A stretch of 39,865 nt of DNA from positions 1 to 39,865 of the forward strand of contig JAADIW010000065.1 in NCBI GenBank assembly GCA_013151115.1. The letters are read 5' to 3'. This DNA comes from Caldisericota bacterium. Lineage in GTDB: Bacteria > Bipolaricaulota > Bipolaricaulia > Bipolaricaulales > Bipolaricaulaceae. Each line of letters begins with the position of its first letter. Position 1 is the first letter of the stretch. Shown here in pieces: positions 7,760-15,171 of the stretch. Under the pieces are notes generated by a model. It did no database searches and was not told the origin of the DNA. It saw only the letters and a list, made by a program, of their open reading frames with translations. A program made the position numbers and the translations under genes.

Positions 7760-8839
7760 TCACTCCCGGAGGAGGTGGACGCTCTGGCGGTGGAACCGGA
7801 CCCCCACACGCGTGCCCTCGGATAGGAACCCCTTCTCCTGGGGGCTCAGGACCTCCACCTCCATGGTCTCGCCGCCGGGGAGGGCGAGCTTGTAAGTGGC
7901 CAGGGACCCGGTGTAGTGGGCGAAGGTCACGGTGGCCGTCACGTCCCCTTCCCCCTCGGGGAGTATGTCCACCGCCTCGGGGCGCACCACCGCCACGACC
8001 TCGTCCCCCTCGTGGAGGTCCGCCACGGCCGGCACCTCCAGGCGCACCCCGTCGAGGAGCTCGATCTCCACCCGTCCATCCCGGGGGCCGCGCACCACCG
8101 CGCGGAGGAAGTTGGCCCGGCCGATGAAGTCGGCCACGAATCGGTTGGCGGGATGGGCGTAGATCTCGTAGGGAGGGCCGATCTGCTGAAGCCTTCCCTC
8201 GCTCATCACCGCGATCCGGTCGGAGATGGCCATGGCCTCGGCCTGATCGTGGGTCACGTACAGGCTCGTGATCCCGAGTTCCTTCTGGAGCTTCCTTATC
8301 TGCTCGCGGGTCTCCACCCGGAGCTTGGCGTCGAGGTTGGAGAGGGGCTCATCGAACAGGAGGACCTTGGGCTCTATCACCAACGCCCGGCAGAGGGCGA
8401 CCCGCTGCTGTTGGCCGCCGGAGAGCTCCCGGGGATAGCGCCGCTCCAGCCCCTCGAGGTTCACCAGCTTCAGGGCCTCCCTGACCCGCCGGCGCACCTC
8501 CTCGCGGGGGAGACGGCGCACCTTCAGGCCGAAGGCCACGTTCTCGAACACGGTCATGTGGGGGAAAAGGCCGTAGGACTGGAACACCGTGGCCGTATCC
8601 CGGCGTTGCGGGGGCAGGTGGGTGACCCGTCTTCCCCCCAGATACACCTCGCCCGCGGTGGGGATCTCGAAGCCGCCCACGAGCCTGAGCGTGGTGGTCT
8701 TTCCGCAACCGGAGGGGCCGAGCAGGGTCACGAGCTCCCCCTTCTCCACCTCGAGATCCAGGCGGTCCACGGCCACCACCGATTCCCGGTGACTGTGGAA
8801 CACCTTCGTCAAGCCCTCCAACCGGACCTCAACGGGCAC
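7760..8839 (-). CDS. ABC transporter ATPase, FbpC/AfuC/PotA type
   Basis: A 359-residue ATPase of the iron/sugar-phosphate/polyamine importer group. The nucleotide-binding domain has Walker A GPSGCGKT (41-48), the Q-loop in VFQSYGLFPHMTV, signature LSGGQQQR (139-146), Walker B VLLFDEP and the H-loop THDQAEA. The segment QQIGPPYEIYAHPANRFVADFIG leads into C-terminal TOBE-like beta domains that often bind a regulator or ligand. At this length it is unlike the short ThiQ ATPase. The GTG 8839 start has AGGAGG 7 bases upstream and overlaps the permease end by 11 bp. It powers the adjacent fused permease. Confidence 0.9.
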   Translation of the reverse strand: MPVEVRLEGLTKVFHSHRESVVAVDRLDLEVEKGELVTLLGPSGCGKTTTLRLVGGFEIPTAGEVYLGGRRVTHLPPQRRDTATVFQSYGLFPHMTVFENVAFGLKVRRLPREEVRRRVREALKLVNLEGLERRYPRELSGGQQQRVALCRALVIEPKVLLFDEPLSNLDAKLRVETREQIRKLQKELGITSLYVTHDQAEAMAISDRIAVMSEGRLQQIGPPYEIYAHPANRFVADFIGRANFLRAVVRGPRDGRVEIELLDGVRLEVPAVADLHEGDEVVAVVRPEAVDILPEGEGDVTATVTFAHYTGSLATYKLALPGGETMEVEVLSPQEKGFLSEGTRVGVRFHRQSVHLLRE

Positions 8840-10499
8840 GTTGCCACCTCCTGAGGATCAGCCTCCCGAGGACGTTATCGAGGAGGAGGATCACGCCCAG
8901 GACCACCAGGATGATCACCACCCCGTACGCGGCGGCCTGGGAGAGGTCGGCGTTGTCCACTTCGTGCAGGAGGGCCACGGTGATGAGTTGCCACTGGGCC
9001 GAGACCACGAACACCACCGCGGAGATGGCGGTGACGCAGCGCACGAAGATGTAGACCATGCCGGAGATGAACGCCGGGGAGATGAGGGGGAGCACGATGC
9101 GCCTGAACGCCCGTGCGAACCCGGCCCCCAGGTCCACCGCCGCCTCCTCGATGGCCGGGTCGACCTGCTGGAGCATGGCCACCGCTTCGCGGATCCCCAC
9201 CGGCATCCGGCGGAAGATGAACACCAGGGCGATGATGGCCGCGGTCCCGGTGAGCTGGAACGGCGGATTGTGGAAGGCGAGGATGTAGCCGATCCCAACG
9301 ATGGTCCCGGGGATGGCGAAGTTGAGCATGGAGAGGAAGTCCATGAGGCCCCGCCCCGGGAAGCGCTTGCGGGTCACCAGGTACGCGATCACCACCGCCA
9401 GGATCCCCCCGATGGGGGTGGCCATCCCCGCGATCTTGAGGGTATCGAGGAGGTAGTCGAGGCCGGTGCTGAACACGTAGCGGAAGTTCTCCAAGGTGAG
9501 GGTGTTGTCCAGGCCCCACATGCGCGTGAGCGACCCGTAGAAGACGAGGCCGTAGAAGAGGAGGATGATCCCCGACAGCACACACAGGACCGCGAACAGT
9601 CCCCACTTGAGCCCCGGGGTGGTGGCCTTGAGGGAGGAGGGGGTGGGGCGGCCGGTGACGGTAACGTAGGAGCGGCGCGAGACCCAGTACCGCTGGAGGA
9701 CGAACGCGAGGAGCGTGGGCACGAGGAGGATCACCGAGAGCGTGGCCGCGAGCGGCAGGTTGTACATCCCCGTCACCGCCAAGTACGCCTGGGTGGTGAG
9801 CACCGGGTAGTGGCCCTGGATGACGATGGGGTTCCCGAAGTCCTCCAGCGATCGGATGAAGACGAGGAGGAGCGCCGAGGCGATCCCCGGGGTCGCGAGC
9901 GGCAGGGTGACCTTGAAGAAGGTCCTGAGCCGCGAGGCCCCGAGGTCCAACGCCGACTCCTCCAACGCCGGATCGATCCCCGACAGCACCCCCTCGAGCG
10001 TCATGAACGCCAGGGGGAAGTAGGCCAAGGTCTCGGTTAGGACCAGCCCCGGGAGCCCATAGATGTCCCAATCGATCCCGAACCGGGCGCGCAGAAACTC
10101 GGTGATGAGGCCGTGGTTCCCCAGCAACAGGATGGCGGCGAGGGCGATCAGGAAGGGGGGCGAGATGATGGGGAAGGTGGCGATCACCTTGAAGAGCGAC
10201 TTCCCCGGGATATCGGTCCGGGTCACGGCGTAGGCGAACACGAACCCGATGATGGTCCCTAGCATCGCCACCAGCCCCCCCACGGTGAGGGAGTTCAAGA
10301 ACGGCCTGATCAGGTACCGCCGCTGGAAGAACTGGAGGAAGTATTTCGGGTTGAACTCCCCGCGGTAGAAGAGGCTCGTGGCCAGGACCCGCACCAGCGG
10401 GTAGACGATGAAGAGCGCGAGCAGGGCGAACACGAGCGTGACCAACAGGAGGAGGAAGGGATCGTGGACGAGGCGCCTCAGCTCCCTGTATCTCTCCAT
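8829..10499 (-). CDS. ABC transporter permease, fused two-domain FbpB/AfuB/ThiP type
   Basis: A 556-residue inner-membrane protein made of two fused permease domains, each with about six hydrophobic segments. Both cytoplasmic EAA loops are intact: EESALDLGASRLRTFFKVTLP (about residues 180-200) and, near the C-terminus, a copy with the core EEAAVDLGAGFARAF. Such fusions are typical of iron(III), sugar-phosphate and thiamine importers. The start ATG 10499 has no clear ribosome site, and an intrinsic terminator lies 12-50 bases upstream. Translation and expression are therefore probably low relative to the binding protein. The end overlaps the ATPase gene. The substrate cannot be decided from this protein alone. 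Confidence 0.88.
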   Translation of the reverse strand: MERYRELRRLVHDPFLLLLVTLVFALLALFIVYPLVRVLATSLFYRGEFNPKYFLQFFQRRYLIRPFLNSLTVGGLVAMLGTIIGFVFAYAVTRTDIPGKSLFKVIATFPIISPPFLIALAAILLLGNHGLITEFLRARFGIDWDIYGLPGLVLTETLAYFPLAFMTLEGVLSGIDPALEESALDLGASRLRTFFKVTLPLATPGIASALLLVFIRSLEDFGNPIVIQGHYPVLTTQAYLAVTGMYNLPLAATLSVILLVPTLLAFVLQRYWVSRRSYVTVTGRPTPSSLKATTPGLKWGLFAVLCVLSGIILLFYGLVFYGSLTRMWGLDNTLTLENFRYVFSTGLDYLLDTLKIAGMATPIGGILAVVIAYLVTRKRFPGRGLMDFLSMLNFAIPGTIVGIGYILAFHNPPFQLTGTAAIIALVFIFRRMPVGIREAVAMLQQVDPAIEEAAVDLGAGFARAFRRIVLPLISPAFISGMVYIFVRCVTAISAVVFVVSAQWQLITVALLHEVDNADLSQAAAYGVVIILVVLGVILLLDNVLGRLILRRWQRAR

Positions 10500-10510
10500 G
10501 TGACGCGGGG

Positions 10511-10548
10511 ATTCTAATTAAAAAGCGGGGGGCGTTCCGCCCCCCGCT
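10511..10548 (-). terminator. Intrinsic terminator between binding protein and permease
   Basis: On the minus strand an 11-bp GC-rich stem (arms 10548-10538 and 10534-10524, 3-base loop) is followed by TTTTTAATTA. It lies inside the transporter cluster, after the binding-protein gene and before the permease. Partial read-through would give more binding protein than membrane complex, a common arrangement. Confidence 0.85.
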
Positions 10549-10566
10549 CGGTTCCCCTCCACCGCC

Positions 10567-11562
10567 TCAATAACCGGTGACCTCACGCCAGCGCTCGATC
10601 AGGCGGTCGCGGTTCTGGGCCGCCCAGAGGGCATCGTAATCCACCAGCGGGAGCTGATCCGCGGTGACGAGGCCCTCGGCGAGCTCCGCCTCGGGGTTCA
10701 GCGGCAACCGATACCACTTCTTGAACAGCGACTGGGCCTCGGCGGAGAGCATCCAGTCGTAGAAGATCTTTGCGAGCTCGAGCTCCGGACCGCCCTTGAG
10801 CAGCGCCATGCCGCCCACCTCGTAGCCGGTGCCCTCCTTGGGGAAGGAGAGGACCACCGGGTAGCCCTTGGCGATCCCCTTGGCGATGATGTCGTGGGCG
10901 AAGGCGATGCCGCCGGCCACCTCGCCCAGGCCCACCTCGGTCACGCAGGCCGAACCGGCCCTGGTGTAGTGGTGGATCTGTTCGGAGAGCTTCTTCTCGA
11001 ACTCCAGGGCCTTGTCCTCGCCCAGCAGGAACACCAACGTGGCCAGGCGCGTGTAGCCGGTGCCGGAAGTGTAGGGATAGGCCATGGAGAGCTCTCCCTT
11101 GAACACGGGGTCGAGGAGGTCATACCAGGAGTCCGGGGGCTCGATCCCGTGCTTCTCGAGGAAGTCCTTGTTGGTCACGAACCCGATGAAGCCGAGGTAG
11201 ATCCCGACCCAGTAGCCCTCGGGATCCTTGAACTTCTTGTCCAGGTACTGCCACCCCAGCGACTCGGTGTAGGGCTCGAGGAGCCCGTCCATCTTGGCGA
11301 CGATGAAGGTGTCGCTCGGGCCGCCGAACCAGAGGCTGGCCTGGGGCTTGCCCGCCTCGGCGCGGAGCCGGGCCAACACCTCACCGGCGGAGAGCCGCAC
11401 CCACTGCACGTCGATGTCCGGGTGTGTCGCCTCGAAGGCCTCGATGTAGATCTTCGCCTCGTCCACATCCAGGGCGGTGTAGACGTGGAGGACCTTCTTC
11501 TCCGCCGCCCCGACCAGCGCGATACCCAACAGGAGAACGCCCAAAAGCAGCGCTTTACGCAT
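10567..11562 (-). CDS. Periplasmic binding protein of the FbpA/AfuA family
   Basis: A 331-residue exported solute-binding protein of an ABC importer. A signal peptide covers about residues 1-19, with cleavage probably after VGAA. The mature part has the class features VYTALDVDEAKIYIEAFE, a central SMAYPYTSGTGYTRLATL and the C-terminal MLSAEAQSLFKKWYRLPLNPEA. Members bind ferric iron, sugar phosphates (AfuA) or aminoethylphosphonate. I cannot identify a clear two-tyrosine iron site. The downstream phosphatase and RpiB-like isomerase make a sugar phosphate a reasonable guess. AAGGAGG lies 6 bases before ATG 11562. It has its own promoter and is followed by a terminator. Confidence 0.85.
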   Translation of the reverse strand: MRKALLLGVLLLGIALVGAAEKKVLHVYTALDVDEAKIYIEAFEATHPDIDVQWVRLSAGEVLARLRAEAGKPQASLWFGGPSDTFIVAKMDGLLEPYTESLGWQYLDKKFKDPEGYWVGIYLGFIGFVTNKDFLEKHGIEPPDSWYDLLDPVFKGELSMAYPYTSGTGYTRLATLVFLLGEDKALEFEKKLSEQIHHYTRAGSACVTEVGLGEVAGGIAFAHDIIAKGIAKGYPVVLSFPKEGTGYEVGGMALLKGGPELELAKIFYDWMLSAEAQSLFKKWYRLPLNPEAELAEGLVTADQLPLVDYDALWAAQNRDRLIERWREVTGY

Positions 11563-11621
11563 AACTCACCTCCTTAAGAAAGTTCCCGCGGTGGATCGTG
11601 AATACCGGCACTCACCTCCTT
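11555..11621 (-). promoter_or_regulatory. Tandem ribosome-binding sites with a possible coupled leader peptide
   Basis: The leader of the binding-protein gene has two AAGGAGGTGAG copies, at 11621-11611 and 11575-11565. Just after the first, GTG 11611 opens an 18-codon ORF (MPVFTIHRGNFLKEVSYA) whose stop at 11557-11555 overlaps the binding-protein start. Spacing from the first site to this GTG is only about 3 bases, so translation of the peptide is uncertain. Confidence 0.3.
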
Positions 11622-11645
11622 GCCGTGTTCCAGCGTTTGCAATTT

Positions 11646-11675
11646 AGCATAGCCCGCTCCGGTCCGCCCCGTCAA
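11646..11675 (-). promoter_or_regulatory. Promoter of the binding-protein/transporter operon
   Basis: On the minus strand TTGACG (11675-11670), an 18-base spacer and TATGCT (11651-11646) lie in the gap after thiB. This separates the transporter operon from the riboswitch-controlled thiL-thiB unit, although read-through from thiB is not excluded, since I see no terminator with a T-tract between them. Confidence 0.65.
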
Positions 11676-11696
11676 GTGCCCCCGGGGGAAGGCCCC

Positions 11697-12719
11697 TCAA
11701 CCGCGGATGAGGAGCCGTTGCCAGGTCGAGATCCATCCCTCGAGCTCCTCCCCCACCTCGACGGGGGGGAGCCACGCCGGCGTCTCCGGGATCACCGCGT
11801 GTTCCGCGAAGTCCGGGGGGAGCTCGGCGGCCTCGCTCACCGGGAACATCCACTGGGTGGTGGGGATCATCTCCTGGACGTCCCGCGAGAGCACCAGATC
11901 CATGAACTCGTGGGCGAGCTCGCGTTGGTCCGACCCCCTCACGATCCCCATCCACTCCACGAACCGATAGGCCTCCCCGTCGAAGAGCGTCACCCGATAC
12001 CGGAGCGACCGGTGTTCGATCCAGGAATAGGCGGTGTCGGTGGTGAAGGAGAGGACGATGGGAGCCTCCCCGGCGAGGAACATGTCGTAGGCCTCGGACC
12101 AGCCCTTGGTCACCACGAGTACGTTCCGCAGGAGCGCGCGCCAGAAATCGACCCAGCCGCGCTCCCCGAAGCGCCAGATGGTCCAGAGGAGGAGGGCCCG
12201 CCCGGTGGATGAGGTACGGGGATCCTGGACGATGATCTTCCCCCTGAGCTCACAGCGGAGGAGGTCCCCGAAGCTCCGGGGGACGAGCTTCTCCGGGAGC
12301 GCCGTGGAATCGTAGACGAACGCCACGTACCCCTGATCGAACGGGAGCGCCATCCCCCGGGGCTCGATCCCGAGGAGTTCCGCGGGGATGTGGGCGATAT
12401 TGGGGACGAGGCCCGGGTCGTAGGGCTCGAGATATGCGCTCGCCCGGACGAGGTCCGCGTCGCTTATCCCCATGAAGACGTCGGCATCGGTGCCCCCGGC
12501 CTCGATCTCGGCGATCATCCGCGACAGGGTCTCGGATGAGCCCCCGGGCGCCACCCAGATGAGGTCGACGCCGGGATGGGCCGCCTCGAAGGCCTCCTCG
12601 ATCCTCGCCGCCGGCCCCCAGGAGACGAAGGAGTCGTATGTGTAAACGTAGAGTTCCTCCGCCCCCAACGCCGCGGCGCCGGCGACGACCGCCGCCAGCA
12701 ACGCCTTGACGATCCTCAT
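11697..12719 (-). CDS. thiB: Thiamine-binding periplasmic protein
   Basis: The solute-binding component of a thiamine/TPP ABC importer. After a signal peptide (about residues 1-20) the 340-residue protein matches ThiB along its length: VYTYDSF, the central IVQDPRTSSTGRALLLW, VTKGWSEAYDMFLAGEAP, VLSFTTDTAYS, WMFPV and the C-terminal WISTWQR. ATG 12719 overlaps the thiL stop (ATGA) and has AAGGAGG 6 bases upstream. The gene is the second in a TPP-riboswitch transcript, which supports the substrate. No ThiQ-type short ATPase is next to it. The only permease and ATPase nearby belong to the following operon, so those may serve ThiB, or a partner lies elsewhere. Confidence 0.92.
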   Translation of the reverse strand: MRIVKALLAAVVAGAAALGAEELYVYTYDSFVSWGPAARIEEAFEAAHPGVDLIWVAPGGSSETLSRMIAEIEAGGTDADVFMGISDADLVRASAYLEPYDPGLVPNIAHIPAELLGIEPRGMALPFDQGYVAFVYDSTALPEKLVPRSFGDLLRCELRGKIIVQDPRTSSTGRALLLWTIWRFGERGWVDFWRALLRNVLVVTKGWSEAYDMFLAGEAPIVLSFTTDTAYSWIEHRSLRYRVTLFDGEAYRFVEWMGIVRGSDQRELAHEFMDLVLSRDVQEMIPTTQWMFPVSEAAELPPDFAEHAVIPETPAWLPPVEVGEELEGWISTWQRLLIRG

Positions 12720-13633
12720 CGGTCCCTCCTTTCGTCCGGAAACGCGTCGGATTCCCCCGCGACGGACCGGCCTCCCCCGTGCTCCCATCCCCGGTCCGGG
12801 ACCCGCCTCAATCGGCCGCGGCCCCTACACCAAACGCCGGCCTCCTCGACCACTTCCCCGATCTCGATCCAGGGCCCCGGGGGAAGCGCCCCCTCCGGCG
12901 CGGTGAAGAGGAGCTCGTAGTCCTCGCCGAAGTAGAACACCTCCTCCAGCTCCCCCGGCCCGAGGCCCTCCGTCAACGGGACCCTCTCCGCCTCAACCAC
13001 GAGCCCGATCCCCGAGGCCCGGGAGAGGAGGTGGAGGGAATGCGCCAGGGAGTCGGAGAGATCGATCATCGCGGTGGCGACGCCCACGAGGGCACGTCCC
13101 TCGGTTATACGCGGGCTGAACCGGAAGAGTTCGTTGGCCTCCGCGTGCCTCCCCTGCGAGAAGAGCCTCAGCGCCAAGTAAGTGCGCCCCAGGGGGCCGG
13201 TGAGGTAGAGGCGGTCCCCCGGGCGTGCCCCGGAGCGCAGCACGGGGCGCTCCGCCTCCCCTAACCCCGAGGAGATCAGGAAAAGCTCGGCGGAAACGTC
13301 CAGGTCGCCGCCCACGAGCTCGGTCCCGGCCGCGCGGGCACAGTCCTCGGCCCCGCGCAGGATCCCCTCGAAGGGCTCCTCCAAATCCGGTGCGGACAGC
13401 GCGAGGGCCACCCCCAACGGGCGTCCCCCCATGGCGGCGACATCGGAGAGGGTGACGGCCACGGCCCGCCATCCCATGGTGTAGTGGTCCGTGCCCCGGG
13501 GGAAGTCCGCGGAGCGGTGGAGCACGTCGATGGTGAGGAGGAGGTTCGTCCCGCGGAAGGGGATGACGGCGCAATCGTCCCCGGCCCGGGGGACTTCCGC
13601 CGCGATCCTGCGCAGGAGCTCCCACTCGGACAC
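12716..13633 (-). CDS. thiL: Thiamine-monophosphate kinase
   Basis: Phosphorylates thiamine monophosphate to the cofactor TPP using ATP. The 305-residue protein has the ThiL/PurM-fold motifs GDDCAVI near the N-terminus, a Mg-binding Asp in TIDVLHR, MGWRAVAVTLSDVAAMGGRP, GGDLDVS and the C-terminal YFGEDYELLF. I start at GTG 13633, because AAGGAGG lies 7 bases before it; the GTG two codons earlier is too close to that site. The ribosome site and the bases up to the start form one arm of a hairpin below a TPP riboswitch, so the product represses its own translation when TPP is plentiful. Translation is coupled to thiB. Confidence 0.95.
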   Translation of the reverse strand: MSEWELLRRIAAEVPRAGDDCAVIPFRGTNLLLTIDVLHRSADFPRGTDHYTMGWRAVAVTLSDVAAMGGRPLGVALALSAPDLEEPFEGILRGAEDCARAAGTELVGGDLDVSAELFLISSGLGEAERPVLRSGARPGDRLYLTGPLGRTYLALRLFSQGRHAEANELFRFSPRITEGRALVGVATAMIDLSDSLAHSLHLLSRASGIGLVVEAERVPLTEGLGPGELEEVFYFGEDYELLFTAPEGALPPGPWIEIGEVVEEAGVWCRGRGRLRRVPDRGWEHGGGRSVAGESDAFPDERRDR

Positions 13634-13680
13634 GCCCACGCCTCCTTTCCGGGGTAACACGGGGGAGAAAGGACGTGGGC
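13634..13680 (-). promoter_or_regulatory. Shine-Dalgarno-sequestering hairpin (riboswitch expression platform)
   Basis: In the RNA, GCCCACG followed by TCCTTTC (13680-13667) pairs with GAAAGGA and CGTGGGC (13649-13643 and 13640-13634). That makes two 7-bp stems with one 2-base bulge. The 3' arm holds the AAAGGAGG ribosome site and ends right at the thiL GTG. This is a translational off-switch; no T-tract is present, so it is not a terminator. Confidence 0.8.
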
Positions 13681-13692
13681 AGTGCCGGCGCC

Positions 13693-13796
13693 GAGGTAAC
13701 CCTCCCTACGCTGGCATTACCCAGGTCAGGTTCCAGGGGTCGGGGCCTCCCCAGGCCCCCTCTCAGCCCCTAGGAAGGAGCTCCCCCGGTTACCTC
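13693..13796 (-). ncRNA. TPP riboswitch aptamer (THI element)
   Basis: The minus-strand RNA has the hallmark thi-box segments GGGGCTGAGA, GACCCCTGGAACCTGA and GGGTAATGCCAGCGTAGGGA in the right order. P1 is a perfect 9-bp helix, GAGGTAACC (13796-13788) with GGTTACCTC (13701-13693). The P3 arm has a GC-rich hairpin around GGGGGCCTGGGGAGGCCCC. The aptamer begins only a few bases after the predicted transcription start. It precedes thiL and thiB, as expected. Confidence 0.96.
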
Positions 13797-13804
13797 CGAG
13801 CGGG

Positions 13805-13833
13805 ATTATAGGGCAAACGCGGCGGGGATAAAC
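13805..13833 (-). promoter_or_regulatory. Promoter of the thiL-thiB riboswitch transcript
   Basis: A perfect TATAAT (13810-13805) lies 8-9 bases before the riboswitch P1 helix, with a weak -35 GTTTAT at 17 bases (13833-13828). The -35 begins only 7 bases after the stop of the upstream aminotransferase gene. Confidence 0.65.
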
Positions 13834-13839
13834 CCCACG

Positions 13840-15156
13840 TCAGCCGCCCACCGCCGCGGCGAACGCCTCGTCCAGGATCTCCAACGCCTCGGCGATCTCC
13901 TCGTCGGAGACCACCAGCGGGACGAGCATCCGGATCACGTTCCCATAGAGCCCGGCGGTGGGGAAGATGAGGCCCCGCCGGATCGCCTCCCGCGCGACCC
14001 GCTTCGTCTCCTCCGCGGCGGGCTCCTTGGTCTCCCGGTCCCTGACGAGCTCCATCCCCACCATCGCCCCGAGGCCCCGCACGTCCCCGATGAGCTCGTA
14101 CTTCCCCTGTAGCTCCTTGAAGCCCCGGAGCAGGAGCTCCCCCACGTGGAGGGCCCTCTCCAGGAGGTTCTCCTCCTCCACCACGTCCAGGACCGCCAGC
14201 GCCGCGGCGCAGGCGAGGGGGTTGCCCACGTAGGTCCCCCCGATGGAACCCGCGATCGGCTTGTCCATGAGCTCCGCCTTCCCCACCACCCCCGAGAGGG
14301 GCATCCCCCCGGCGATGGACTTGGCGAAGGTGATGAGATCCGGCTCCACCCCGAAGTGCTCGGAGGCGAAGAACTTACCGGTGCGCCCCACCCCGGTCTG
14401 GACCTCGTCGCAGACGAGGAGGAACCCGTATCTGTCGGCGAGCTCCCGCAGGAACGGGAGGAAATCCGGCGGGGGCACGATGAACCCTCCCTCCCCGATC
14501 ACCGGCTCCACCACACAACAGGCGACCTCCCCCGGATCCACGAGCGCCAACAGCCGGCGCTCGATCTCCTCCAAGGGCACCGGGCTCCGGTAGGGATAGG
14601 GGTAGGGAAGGCGGAACACATCCGGGGCATAGGGGCCGAAGCCGGCCTTGTAGGGGATGGCCTTGTGGGTCATGGTCATGGCGAGGAAGGTCCGGCCGTG
14701 GAAGGCATATTCGAACACGAGGACCGCCTTCCTCCCCGTGGCGGCCCGCGCTATCTTCACCGCGTTCTCCACCGCCTCCGCCCCCGAGTTGAAGAAGGCG
14801 CATTTCTTCGGGGAGGGCCCCGGCGCGAGCCCCGCGATCCGCTCGGCCAGCGTCACGAACACCTCGTAGGGGACGGCGGTGAAATCGGTGTGGAGGAACG
14901 CCTCGGCCTGGCGCACGATCGCTTCCACCACCTTGGGGTGGTTGTGGCCCACGTTGAGGACGCCCCACCCCCCGGAGAAGTCCAGGAACCTGTTCCCGTC
15001 CAGGTCCTCCACGATAACCCCGCGGGCCCTGGCGACCACCGCCGGCACGAAGGGCGAGATCGCCGCCGAGACGTATCCCCTCATACGCTCGAGCACCTCC
15101 CGGGATTTGGGACCGGGAAGCTCCGTCGCGATACGCACGAACCGTTTAACGTACAT
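13840..15156 (-). CDS. Class III aminotransferase (4-aminobutyrate/acetylornithine type)
   Basis: A 438-residue PLP enzyme of the omega-aminotransferase class, which moves the terminal amino group of omega-amino acids or diamines to a keto acid. It has the fold-type I class III signatures FLDFSGGWGVLNVGHNHP, FFNSGAEAVENAVKIAR, FHGRTFLAMTMT, VVEPVIGEGGFIVPP, CDEVQTGVGRTGKFFA with the aspartate facing the PLP ring, and the PLP lysine in FAKSIAGGMPLSG. The length and N-terminal part resemble GabT and related enzymes more than the shorter ArgD. AAAGGAGGGAG precedes ATG 15156, 15 bases after the RNase Z gene, so the two share a transcript. With a polyamine operon nearby, a diamine or GABA substrate is possible but unproven. 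Confidence 0.88.
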   Translation of the reverse strand: MYVKRFVRIATELPGPKSREVLERMRGYVSAAISPFVPAVVARARGVIVEDLDGNRFLDFSGGWGVLNVGHNHPKVVEAIVRQAEAFLHTDFTAVPYEVFVTLAERIAGLAPGPSPKKCAFFNSGAEAVENAVKIARAATGRKAVLVFEYAFHGRTFLAMTMTHKAIPYKAGFGPYAPDVFRLPYPYPYRSPVPLEEIERRLLALVDPGEVACCVVEPVIGEGGFIVPPPDFLPFLRELADRYGFLLVCDEVQTGVGRTGKFFASEHFGVEPDLITFAKSIAGGMPLSGVVGKAELMDKPIAGSIGGTYVGNPLACAAALAVLDVVEEENLLERALHVGELLLRGFKELQGKYELIGDVRGLGAMVGMELVRDRETKEPAAEETKRVAREAIRRGLIFPTAGLYGNVIRMLVPLVVSDEEIAEALEILDEAFAAAVGG

Positions 15157-15171
15157 CTCCCTCCTTTCGGG

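Noticed and set aside
11676..11696. CCCCCGGGGG palindrome after thiB as a terminator.
   Set aside because: There is no stable stem-loop with a spacer and no T-tract; it is a GC-rich run next to the promoter.
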